Below are positions 10,755-20,741 of a stretch of DNA of 64,000 nt, one piece after another. The notes beneath the pieces are model-generated. The model ran no database searches, was not told where the DNA came from, and saw only the letters and a list, made by a program, of their open reading frames with translations. The stretch's first letter is position 1, and each line of letters starts with the position of its first letter. The position numbers were made by a program, and so were the translations under genes. Origin of the DNA: Nemopilema nomurai (lineage: Eukaryota; Cnidaria; Scyphozoa; Rhizostomeae; Rhizostomatidae); the NCBI GenBank assembly GCA_003864495.1, contig ML133426.1:2666001-2730000 (forward strand). The letters are read 5' to 3'.

Positions 10755-12668
10755 TGAGTTGTAACTTGGGTAGTTTGTCTCCTACCTGTTTTGCATGACG
10801 GTGTTTCATCACCATTCACCGCCTTGAAGTGAGGCATAGGGGCGATGAGAAACGTCGTTTCAGGTGCCTTAGGTTGTTGTGTTTTTGTAATCACAATCCC
10901 CAGTTCATTGTTTAGTACCGACTATGGCCCCTCGGTCAGTACACAAGAACATTGAATAGGTATCGTAGGACGGTTGTGCGATACCAAGTGGGAGAGTTTT
11001 TGACAATAAACCAATAATTTGGAGCAACTACATGTATCATAGTGATAAGTAGCAGCTTGGGTAGTTTGTTTCCTACCTGTTTCGCATGACGGTGTTCCAT
11101 CACCATTCATCGTCCTGAAGATGGGCATAGGGGTGATGAGAAACGTCGTTTCAGGTGCCTTAGGTTATTGTGTTATTTGTGATCACCGTCCTCCGTTCAA
11201 CGCTCAAGTACTGACCTCAGTCCATTGGCTCCGTACGCAGCAGCATTGAATAGGCGTATCTCGATGGATCTAGGGATATTCACGGGGACAACTTTTGCAA
11301 TTTAACCAATAATTTGGAACGACTACAAATAACGTAATGGTAATTATAGTCAGAAGTAAAGTAATGATTAAAGTGTTTGTAAGTGGTAATTTAGGTAGTT
11401 CGTTTTCTACCTGTTTCGCACGACGGTGTTCCATCACCATTCATCACCTTGAAGTGGGGCATAGGGGTGATGAGAAACTTCGTTTCAGGTGCCTTAGGTT
11501 ATTGTGTTATTTGTGATCACCGTCCTCCGTTCAACGCTCAAGTACTGACCCCAGTCCATTGGCTCCGTACGCAGCAGCATTGAATAGGCGTATCTCGATG
11601 GATCTAGGGATATTCACGGGGACAACTTTTGCAATTTAACCAATAATTTGGAACGACTACAAATAACGTAATGGTAATTTTAGTCATAATTAAAGAAATG
11701 ATTAAAGTGTTTGTAAGTGGTAATTTAGGTAGTTCGTTTTCTACCTGTTTCGCATGACGGTGTTCCATCACCATTCATCACCTTGAAGTGGGGCATAGGG
11801 GTGATGAGAAACGTCGTTTCAGGTGCCTTAGGTTATTGTGTTATTTGTGATCACCGTCCTCCGTTCAACGCTCTAGTACGACCTCAGCCAACGGGCTACA
11901 TACGCAGCAGCATTGAATAGGCGTATCTCGATGGATCTAGGGATATTCACGGGGACAACTTTTGCAATTTAACCAATAATTTGGAACGACTACAAATAAC
12001 GTAATGGTAATGTTAGTCATAATTAAAGTGATGATTAAAGTAATTGTAAGTGGTAATTTAGGTAGTTCGTTTTCTACCTGTTTCGCACGACGGTGTTCCA
12101 TCACCATTCATCACCTTGAAGTGGGGCATAGGGGTGATGAGAAACTTCGTTTCAGGTGCCTTAGGTTATTGTGTTATTTGTGATCACCGTCCTCCGTTCA
12201 ACGCTCAAGTACTGACCCCAGTCCATTGGCTCCGTACGCAGCAGCATTGAATAGGCGTATCTCGATGGATCTAGGGATATTCACGGGGACAACTTTTGCA
12301 ATTTAACCAATAATTTGGAACGACTACAAATAACGTAATGGTAATGTTAGTCATAATTAAAGTGATGATTAAAGTAATTGTAAGTGGTAATTTAGGTAGT
12401 TCGTTTTCTACCTGTTTCGCATGACGGTGTTCAATCACCATTCATCACCTTGAAGTGGGGCATAGGGGTGATGAGAAACGTCGTTTCAGGTGCCTTAGGT
12501 TATTGTGTTATTTGTGATCACCGTCCTCCGTTCAACGCTCAAGTACTGACCTCAGTCCATTGGCTACATACGCAGCAGCATTGAATAGGCATATCTCGAC
12601 GAGATATCCACGGGTAATGCGATTTTTTCGAATCAACCAATGATTAGGAGCGACTACACCTAGTGTAA
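10755..12668. repeat. Hairpin satellite, unit 1 (6 monomers, ~290/335 bp)
   Basis: Tandem monomers marked by GATGAGAAAC at about 10844, 11132, 11470, 11804, 12137 and 12470. Spacing is 288, then 333-338. Each monomer has three stem-loops: GGTAG/CTACC; CATCxCC/GGxGATG (example 11442-11448 with 11466-11472); and GAAAC-GTC-GTTTC, followed by the box TTTCAGGTGCCTTAGG. The first monomer belongs to the ~290 bp type, the second is a hybrid (CATCGTCC with GGGGTGATG), the last four are the 335 bp type. The array ends at a perfect palindrome ATATCTCGACGAGATAT (12591-12607). Confidence 0.93.
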
Positions 12669-13650
12669 GTGGTTTTATTTGATTTGCCTTATGCGCCCTC
12701 TGTCTTCCGTGGCTAAGCATTACCTTTCTTCCATTTGAGCATAGTTGGGGATTCAGGACGACGGTTTGAATGGGATGCTGAAGCTTTTCAGGACGAATTA
12801 CAACATCTTCTAACCTGACAGAGGTGGTAAGTAGCCAATCAATTTGTTTCGTTGTATTTTGTCTAGGCCGCTATTATTGATAAAGTTGCAAGTGATTTAG
12901 TGGCCCTAACGTCTTCATGCTTTACTTGGATTAGGATATTTGGACGTCGATAAACGCTTTTCAGGTACCTTAGGCTGTTTTTTATCTTCAATCACCTTTC
13001 TCTTTCAATGTTCAACGCTTAGTTTCGCGAATCATGTCGTTTCGTAGACAATGGGTTGAGCGGGAATAGGTTGTAGTTCAGACAATGTTTTGGAACGATC
13101 AAAAGTACTCTTACTTATTGTTTGGAGCCAAGAGAGTCGATGCAAAAGTGTTTGAAGGGGCTAGTTATTTATGGCTATTATCTAAACCAGGTACTGATAA
13201 GATTTTTGCACATTTTAATATAATTTTGGTATATTTAGCCATGTCTTTATTTAATTTCTTTGACTTGAGATGACTTTCCTTGAATTTTTAAAGAAATACA
13301 CGTTGTTAAGTCAGAGCATTGGATATTGAAAGGAGAAGCATTATTTTTGAAATCGAATATGTAAAACGAGAGATCCATGCAGTTTTGGGATGAAGGCGAA
13401 AGTGTCAACTTTATGCTGTGAAAGCCAGTGTCATTACTAGGGAGCAATGGTTAGTACACACTGATTATGAACACAGAAGGGCGAAACGAAACCTTTTACT
13501 CCTTGACCACGTAAAAAGTCTTGCAAATTGAACTTATTGTTAGAAACATTTTCTTCTTTTGATTAAAGCTCGATCATTTTGATTAAAGCTGAATGATTTA
13601 AGCACCTCTTTTCTCTTTAGATATAGGTGGCGCATTTGAAAAGAGGGTAC

Positions 13651-13666
13651 CATAAAAGGGGGCTGG
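13651..13666 (+). promoter_or_regulatory. TATA-like box, unit 1
   Basis: CATAAAAGGGGGCTGG closely resembles a strong TATA element followed by a G-rich stretch. It lies about 80 bp before the 110-codon frame. The same word is found near 44364 (unit 3) and 60678 (unit 4); unit 2 has lost it in a deletion. No initiator evidence. Confidence 0.3.
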
Positions 13667-13729
13667 TAAATTTGAATAAATAACTAGCAACAAGAACTGA
13701 AATAGAAAGACTGCATTTGTGGCAAAAGG

Positions 13730-14062
13730 TTGGAAGACCCCCTTGGAGAAGAAGACAAAGAGGCTATTTATCTATATCAGGCAAGTCCTGTCTTCACACT
13801 TTTTCGCATTGCAGTTTTGACACGGCAAAAAAGACATTCTACAATCCTAGATGAGATGCTACGTACGAGGAGCAGTATACAATGTGAACGGCAAAAGAAA
13901 CGCATGCAAAGTGCAAAGTCTGCAGATATTGAGCTTGCAAAAGGGGAATCGAGCTTTTGGAAAGTGAAACTTACAGGATTAACCAAGAAGAATTTGATCG
14001 CAAAGGGATTGTCTGTTCAGAAATTCATGGAACTAGAATTTTGCTGTAGTCAGCAACTGTAG
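13730..14062 (+). other. Unrecognised 110-codon frame, unit 1
   Basis: Basic, helix-prone product with RQKRHSTILDEMLRTRSS and FWKVKLTGLTKKNLIAKGLS, ending CCSQQL. The frame opens with TTG; the first ATG is in DEMLRT, leaving about 70 codons. All four units keep it open (23055-23408, 44429-44773, 60758-61090), but the few differences between units mostly change amino acids (S/F/L before ADIEL; E/D and V/L near FWK), so there is no sign of constraint. No family recognised. Confidence 0.3.
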
Positions 14063-14410
14063 TGGTCTTTTCAAATCTTCGAAACTTCGAAACTTGACGA
14101 TCAATCTCTGATTTGATGACCTTTTCAAGATATTAAGTTCCCACAGAACACTTTCAAAGTCTGGTTTCAAAGTCTGGTATATGTAGTTGATTTGGTATCA
14201 TTTTTTCTTATGCAGGGAAATGTGTAGAATCCAGTCTATCTTTCGGAGGCTTAGTATATCTGTAAATTATTCTTTCCATCGTTATAAAACTCAACTTGTG
14301 TTTTTTCGAACCAATTTTTTTTAATTCTAGAAAATGTTTTCACATGGTTGTGGACGGCAAACAGCCTGCAAAAATTAGCCTAGGAAAGACAAGATATGTT
14401 TTTCAGGCAA

Positions 14411-15345
14411 GTTTACTCGAAGATATGTTTTTGTCATTATTGTTGGCACTATTGTCCATTCCACTTTATTTCCATTCTTCACGTCCATTTGTCTTATTGA
14501 AGACCATGAAATGACAATCAACACAGACGGACTACGTTTCTTTCGACCTGACATTTTCTCGACATGACATTTTGGCACAAACAAAACAATAAAGATCTTT
14601 TCTACATACAACGCTTTCCGACTACGCGTTTTACGAACTGACGTTTCTCGACTGTATGTTTTACGACAGCAAAACAAAATACAATATTAAGCTTTGAAAT
14701 ATTAAGATCCAGAATTGCATTTATTCGAAGATATGTTCTTGTCATTATTGTTGGCACTATTGTCCATTCCACTTTATATCCATTTTTCATGTCCAATTGA
14801 ATTTATTAAGTCCATGAAATGGCATTCGACAAAGACGGACTACATTTTCTTCGACCTGAAATTTTCTCGACATGACATTTTGGCACCTAAAAAGCAATAA
14901 AGATCTTTTCTACATACAACGCTGTCCGACTACGCTTTTTACGAACTGACGTTTCTCGACTGTACGTTTCGCGACAGCAAAACAAAATACAATCTTAAGG
15001 TTTAAAATATAGAAATCCAGAATTGCATTTACTCGAAGGTATGTTCTTGTCATTATTGTTGGCACTATTGTCCATTCCACTTTATTTCCATCCTTCAAGT
15101 CCATTTTATTTATTCAAGACCATGAAATGACAATCAACATACACGGACTACGTTTCTTTCAACCTAACATTTTCTCGACTTGACATTTTTTCCCAAACAT
15201 ACCAAAAAAATATTTTCCACATACAACGCTGTCCGCCTACGCTTTTCACGAACTGATGTTTCTCGATTGTATGTTTCACCAAAGAAGCAATCGATTGAAC
15301 ATTTGAAATATAAAAATCTAGATTTATCTAAATTCATTGTATAAT
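14411..15345. repeat. ~305 bp satellite, unit 1 (about 3 monomers)
   Basis: Monomers marked by CCAGAATTGCATTTA (about 14712, 15024). Each monomer has the words TTTCGACCTGACATTTTC, TCGACATGACATTTTG, AATAAAGATCTTTTC, TACGAACTGACGTTTC and TCGACTGTATGTTTTA. The last monomer (to about 15345) is diverged. Long minus-strand frames across these arrays come from the repeat and are not genes. Confidence 0.93.
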
Positions 15346-15446
15346 TTTTTCAATTTTCGACTCTCTGCCGGCTTTGACTTGACATTTAGTTAAGAGGACG
15401 AAATTACTAAGAAAAAAATTTTGTTTCTCAGAAATGGGAGATCTGA

Positions 15447-15713
15447 AAACAGGAATTGCAGAACAAGGGCCCCACGATAAATATCAAGGTGTAATTTTCA
15501 GTTTCTTTGCAAATTATGCTAAAATGAGCAAAGGGGCAAAGGGTGTCCCAATTTTGGGAAGAACAAAATTACCCTTTTTCAATAAGAGGCAAGAAAAACG
15601 TTCCCAACGTATCACTAAAAATTTCGAAAATTCTTTATATACGTTCCCCTCCCCCCTTTTTACGGATAACTGGAATCCGGATAAACAAGGGTCGGATAAT
15701 TGAATATGTACCG
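15447..15713 (-). mobile_element. Tigger derivative, right part only, unit 2
   Basis: Right 267 bp of the element, ending in the same terminal repeat at 15713 and followed by TA. The left side is replaced by the end of unit 1: the join lies at ATCTGAAAACAGGAATTGC near 15441-15459. The element is therefore the breakpoint of the unit 1/unit 2 exchange. Confidence 0.85.
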
Positions 15714-16459
15714 TAATGCAAAACTGATACTTGAGCTCTTCAGTTCTGTTTCGCGCCTTTTTTATACCTCAGATTCAAAGAGAGGCCATTTCAGTATGTC
15801 CGTTAGAGGATACCTTCGTCCACCCATGCATCCCTGCATCATTTGGATGACAATTCTCTAGAATGCAGAACAAGATGAAATTCAAAGAATAACATGGTTG
15901 CGAGTAAGTGTCTTTCCCACTTTTTACAGATAATTTTGCTTTCAGTATAGTTATTAGCAGTGAAATCGGATATTAATATAAGGTTAGTACAGCTGTTTTA
16001 CAGCGAGGAAGTCTTCTGTGGCCTAGACACTCACCACGCTCTGCAAATTTTAAATATTTCAGCAATTGGTTGTAGTAAGAGACACTGTTGAATATTACTG
16101 ATTTGACCAGTAAGTTCTGTATCAAACGTTTTGAAGGTAACAGTGGAAAACCTTGCTGGGATTTATGAGGGATTATTTAAGTTGCATTCTGAATTTTTCT
16201 AACATTCTGATAGCATTCTAAACGAAAACGTCCAAATGACATGGTCTGGAAAAAATTGATATTTTTGCGGCTCCTAACATATTACTTTTCTTCGTGTGAC
16301 TTCACGTTTTCTATGTGACTTTAGTTTTCTTTTATGAGCTTCTTTCATAAAATTGGCGACTAATTTCCAACTAAGATGAGTTGACATGACTTTTATAATT
16401 GAGCATTTGAACAAATTGCAAAGTCAAAATATCTTGATTCGTGATCTAATCTAAGTTTC

Positions 16460-16680
16460 ACGTGCCTGCCCGCCATTCATCAAATACAGACAGTGACACG
16501 GCTTCGTGAGGCGTTTCCTGCTACGGTATGCTTGAATTTTCCCGCCAAAATACAATAACAAAGTGCTCGGGCCATTTTATTGGCTGGCCCCAGTTTGTCA
16601 AAGGTGAGAAAACAGTGGGACGCTCGATCCAGTCTTTTCTCGAAAGCTTCCCGCCATTTTGTTGAGAAAGGGAATGGAGT
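16460..16680 (+). promoter_or_regulatory. Promoter-like block, unit 2
   Basis: Same block as 7071-7290 with the E2F-like, CCAAT and YY1-like words intact (about 16469, 16537, 16573, 16648). Confidence 0.35.
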
Positions 16681-16797
16681 AGCGTCACCAGTCGCTAAGT
16701 CACCAGAAATCACGTTGACCTTGGATATATCAGTAATGCTGCCCAAATGTACAAAATGTCGAAAAGATAAATACTTGCATTCAATCCTATCGGACAT
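16480..16797 (-). other. 105-codon minus-strand frame over promoter-like block, unit 2
   Basis: Open frame on the opposite strand of the promoter-like block and the short CxxC frame. Units 1, 3 and 4 break it by one-base differences (unit 2 has CCAGAAATCACG where unit 1 has CCAGAATCACG). It resembles no known family, and its openness depends on one indel. Probably a chance frame. Confidence 0.15.
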
Positions 16798-17232
16798 CTT
16801 TAAAAGGAAGGCGTTGGTCTTTGAAGGCGTTGGCTGACTTAAAGCCCCTATTCGATGGCAAATATATTCTAATTGTTCAATTAAAAGACATCATATTTAA
16901 ATCAAAAACTACTTCCACTGTCCATATAAATATTGCCTATATCAAATCTGTTCCATGCAGATTTTAAATGAAAGGTTCTCAGTGTTTGCCTTCCTTTCAA
17001 TTTAGGAGATATACTAGGGTTATGAGGTATAAACAAGTTTGATTTTCAAATATTGTTATGTTTTTGTACATATTTTGCGGAGAATACTGATTCCCGGAAA
17101 AAGCATCAGGCAAAGGGGTGCTCTCCTTTTTTTGAAAGCCACTAATAATTAAAACTGTGCTCACACATCTGCAAATAAAGCTTTTTTGTTTGTTGTTATC
17201 ATATGTTTCTTTGTAGCATTATTTCTTTACAA

Positions 17233-17240
17233 TGCAGTTA
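17233..17240. other. Empty target site of the TGCAGTTA-flanked element, unit 2
   Basis: Unit 2 reads ACAATGCAGTTATGGTCATT with a single TGCAGTTA and no element. The flanks match both sides of the filled sites at 7842, 37527 and 52406. This is either the pre-insertion state or a loss with exactly one target copy left. Confidence 0.9.
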
Positions 17241-18725
17241 TGGTCATTCAGACTATTGATGCGACAAGGCATAATATTTCTTCCTTGGGTGAAAAATATT
17301 AGCACTCCTGTAGATCCTCCTTCAAAAAATAAACATTTAGGGATCTTTTGCATGTTTCAACTGCTCCTTGAAGGTTTGCAGTGTTTTTTCTTCCAATTTG
17401 GGAGTTTTAAGCATCAGTTCAATGTCTATTGATTTAGATTCAACTGTGAATATTTTTTAACATACCCTGGTTTTTGTTAATGTGGTGCTAGGTTTCATAT
17501 TAAATTTAGGGAAACACTGAAAATTGATATTTTCGACAGTGCTTACATAGACTGTCACAATGACACATCATATCTTTGACATGTTACAAACACACAAAGA
17601 TCATTGGTTCCAGTTTGCTGTTTTTTGTTGGTCCATTAATTGGAATGATGCAATAGCATTCAACAAAGTATTATGTCGTTTGAATCCTGAATTTACTGAA
17701 CTTGGTAGTAGGCTCCTTGAAAAATACTAACCTAAAATCAGTGAGATGATAGACAATCAGTTTAATGGAAAGAATCTGGAGCTTTAAGATTTTTTTTATC
17801 TATTGAGCATTGAAAGGGCACTTAATGTAAACATCCTGCACAAATTGGTTTTACATCCCACTTTGCAGTTTGAATTAATTTTTTCAAAACATGCAAATTT
17901 CAATTAAGTTGGAGATTGACATTAAAACATTGTATGTCTAGAAAAATTGATAATCAGTCATGGCTTAATTCTAGTATAATTTGATTAACTTATGTTGTAG
18001 CATGATTGTTCAAATCAAATTTAAATCAAATTAAATCAAGAGTTTGAATCAAATTTGACAAATACAATGGAATTTAATATTTCATCAGTGTTTTTTCTGC
18101 TAGTATCTGATATTAAAAGTTATTTAATCTAAGAAATTTTACAATTCTATTTAGGTGTACTTAGCTAAGTGGACATAGGGAAGGAGTCTTGCAGGGTTTA
18201 AATGATTTTATACGTTACTGGCACTTGGTTGAAGAATCACACATAGAAGAATATGGTTGAAAAGTGAAGTTTCTGTTACAGGGGCATCCAGTTACAGTAA
18301 GGCCAAAATGTACCAACCATCAAAACACATACTAGTTGGTGAATGACAAAGAATATGCACATAGCTGGAATGTTTGGTTTCTATTTCACGTCATTAGATA
18401 TTTGCAATGTGAGCGACAGGGTGTTGAAAATTTTTAGCCAATGACATAGCCAGATGAAACAATCTTAGGTCTAGGTTAGCAAGGATTGTCATAATTTCTA
18501 GCAGATTTTTCAGCATAACCAACTTCCCTTTGGGAAAAGACTAGAAATGAAATACAAATAAGATAATCATTCAATAATTAGATAAAGAGGCACCTCGTAA
18601 TGAAATTGCATGAATGTATATATGAAAGAATAACAAGTATCACAGTGCATAATTTGTTTTTAATAAGACCTGTACATACTCATACAAATTGGCATCAAAG
18701 GTTATTCACTAAAGTGATTCGGATA
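17241..18725. other. AT-rich spacer before hAT-2, unit 2
   Basis: Matches 8694-10056 of unit 1 but includes the block at 17731-17870 (AACCTAAAATCAGTGAGATG onward). No gene recognised. Confidence 0.5.
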
Positions 18726-19657
18726 CAGGGGCGGACTGGTCGGTCCCAAAATTCTTGACCCAAGGCGATTTGCTGAATTTAAAACATCGATTTATTACAA
18801 GCATGCAGGATGGTAGAAAGTAGCACTAACTGTCTGCAACGAATCAGCAGAGATTTCCATAATCTTCACGACAGAGCGGTCAAATTTGTAAACATGCGAA
18901 GAGCAAGACATTATCGTTTCCACCTTACTTCAAGAGAAATGAGTCAGAAGACGAAAAGCACAGACAAGCGAAGAAAGAGATGAAGAAATAGTTGCATCCC
19001 CTTTTGAGCGATATAGAGTAGAAGTATTCTGTGCCGTTATGGATAAAGTGGTAGAAAGCCTTCGTCAACGATTTCTACAACAGGGTGTTCTCTACCGAGA
19101 CTTTGCTTTTCTTGACCCAAGGCGATTTGCTGAATTTAAAAGCAAAGAAATCCCTAAGAACATGCTATCAACGCTTTGCGCCATCTCTGGTTTGAAAGTT
19201 GACAGAGAAGTTGTTAAAGAGCAATTAGTGAGTGTTTTGATGCATTCACTTGACTGGCCATAACACTGATGATTATAAAAGATTCTCTTTGCGAATATCC
19301 TGAAGACAGAGAAGCATCATATGATGAAATAGCCAAGGTGATTTGGTTTCATCTACTGAACCACTCAATTCGATAGCCAGACAAAACACCGATACAGATC
19401 TGAATAAACACGTTGCAGAAGAGAGAAGGTCGCTGCTTTGGAATATTCTGCAAATTCTGCTTCTCTTGCGTTTTTAAAGTTACTGCCTATATAAGCATTT
19501 GATTACATTGGCAGTTGCGCAGGTTGCGTATGAAAGGAGCTTCTCCCTTTTAAAGATAATAAAGAGTAGGCTAAGAAGCATGTTGGGTCACAAGCAGCTA
19601 GAAGCTTTCATGTTTCTAAGCATAGAGCAAAAGCTGGTAGGTATGCTAGCTAAATAG
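18726..19657 (+). pseudogene. hAT-2 relic with internal deletion, unit 2
   Basis: Left terminal repeat CAGGGGCGGACTGG, a 33 bp templated filler at 18752-18784 (identical to 19109-19141), then the second half of the transposase. Readable parts: ISRDFHNLHDRAVKFVNMRR, MDKVVESLRQRFLQQGVLYR (from 19039), and, after frame changes, the hAT dimerisation block AVAQVAYERSFSLLKIIKS (YERSFS at 19529) to LVGMLAK and a stop at 19657. The E of YERS is the expected third catalytic acid of hAT enzymes. The first two catalytic regions are deleted, so this copy cannot encode a transposase. Confidence 0.85.
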
Positions 19658-20740
19658 AGTTGAGTGTACAGATTGAAGCAATGTATCTATGGCCATCTAT
19701 AAGAAGACGGTGTTACACAATGACTGTTGTTGTCTTTGAACATCTATTGTCCAGCATGCAGACTGATCGTGTCAATTAAAATATAGTAAGATAGAACTTC
19801 CGAGTGAAAAGTTGTAACGTAATTTCTAGCTGTTTCTTCAATGATATTCAAATGGGATTAAAACCATTAACAAATGCTGTTTGTTATAACCCACTAAAAA
19901 CAAATCACAACATTTGAAAGCGTGGGGACATTTTGTTATATGCCAAAGAGAGGAAACATCTCAGAGGATTTCCATAAAACTGATTGAAGTTAATACCTGA
20001 AAATTGTCCTTCACCTCTTTGTTTGCCAAGGTAATCACTGCTTAGCTATAAACATGTTCTACGCTGAGAAAGAGGAAAAGTAAGGCTGTGACTACCAACA
20101 CAAATGTAGACAACAGTTCTCTCCAAAGAACGTGAGTGATACCAACAAAATATAACAAACCAAAAAAAATGATTTCGGCATTCAAGGACAAGAGACAAAG
20201 GAATGCAGGTAGATAAATGAACAAGAAAGAAATTTAACGGCCTGTTTTCCGAAGACACTCGGGAAAAGCCCTAAAACGTGGCTGGAAGAGTTAAAAGGCT
20301 TCGTAATTTACAAATAACTAGACAGGGCCAGTAGTATCACACGATTTATTGTTCAGAAGGGAAAACAGCGATGATGAGCACAGTTTCAGGCTGCCTAAGT
20401 TCTTGTCCTTTTGTAATTATGGTTCACTGTTCAGTGATAAGTACTGACAATTGCCCGTCGTGTCTGATTACAGTTAATAGGCATCTCGACAGGTCTAAGG
20501 ATATACATTAACAAATAAATCGGAAAAATTGTAACCAGAAAATAGTTCACCTATATACCATCTCTGTTATCGATCTTAATCAACCTGTTCTTTCGGTTTT
20601 AGTTCAGTTGGTGGATGGAGAGGATGTACTCCAAGGGACGGAAATTGATGATTTTCGAAAGATTTTCATCTGGAAAAATCAGTGAGTAGTTTTGCTCACT
20701 TAGCGCGCTTTCATTTTTTTATATAGTTATTTTATTTATT
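19658..20740. other. Spacer between hAT-2 and hairpin satellite, unit 2
   Basis: About 1.1 kb, also in units 3 (40805-41890) and 4 (57034-58110); in unit 1 its first part is deleted. A 70-codon minus-strand frame (20046-20258) recurs by copying but is not a recognisable gene. The diverged edge monomer lies near 20365-20470. A small hairpin CCGTCT-ATAAGA-AGACGG occurs in units 3 and 4 near 40841 and 57067; unit 2 has CCATCT in one arm. Confidence 0.5.
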
Positions 20741-20741
20741 A

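Larger units (their letters stand above)
12669..14410. other. Region between the two satellites, unit 1
   Basis: About 1.7 kb repeated in units 3 and 4 and, shortened, in unit 2. It starts with a diverged satellite monomer (TTTCAGGTACCTTAGG near 12959) and contains the 110-codon frame at 13730-14062 with a TATA-like box upstream. A 62-codon frame (13085-13273) recurs but is not recognisable. Confidence 0.5.
1..15446. repeat. Macro-repeat unit 1 (left edge cut by window)
   Basis: First copy of the large tandem unit. The anchor GTGGTATCGC at 11 matches GTGGTAACGC at 29591, 47001 and 62572. It carries hAT-1, the Tigger derivative, the TGCAGTTA-flanked element, a stub of hAT-2, the hairpin satellite and three monomers of the 305 bp satellite. 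It is the most deleted copy: it lacks about 150 bp after 1145, about 140 bp after 9187, 29 bp near 7899, and nearly all of hAT-2. Its right end is not the usual unit end but a junction with the interior of a Tigger element near 15445-15450. Confidence 0.9.
15714..17232. other. Spacer, promoter-like block and empty-site flank, unit 2
   Basis: Matches 6326-7849 of unit 1. It includes the promoter-like block (listed separately). No recognised gene apart from the doubtful frames already noted. Confidence 0.5.

Noticed and set aside
11460..11490. Hammerhead ribozyme, suggested by GGTGATGAGAAACGTC
   Set aside because: The TGATGAG word is followed directly by the GAAAC-GTC-GTTTC hairpin, without a stem II and a separate GAAA strand; the minus strand also lacks the core.
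20042..20258. Hydrophobic 60-70-codon minus-strand frames near the hAT-2 right flank
   Set aside because: Two overlapping frames in the same AT-rich stretch, no start context, no similarity; kept only because the unit is duplicated.
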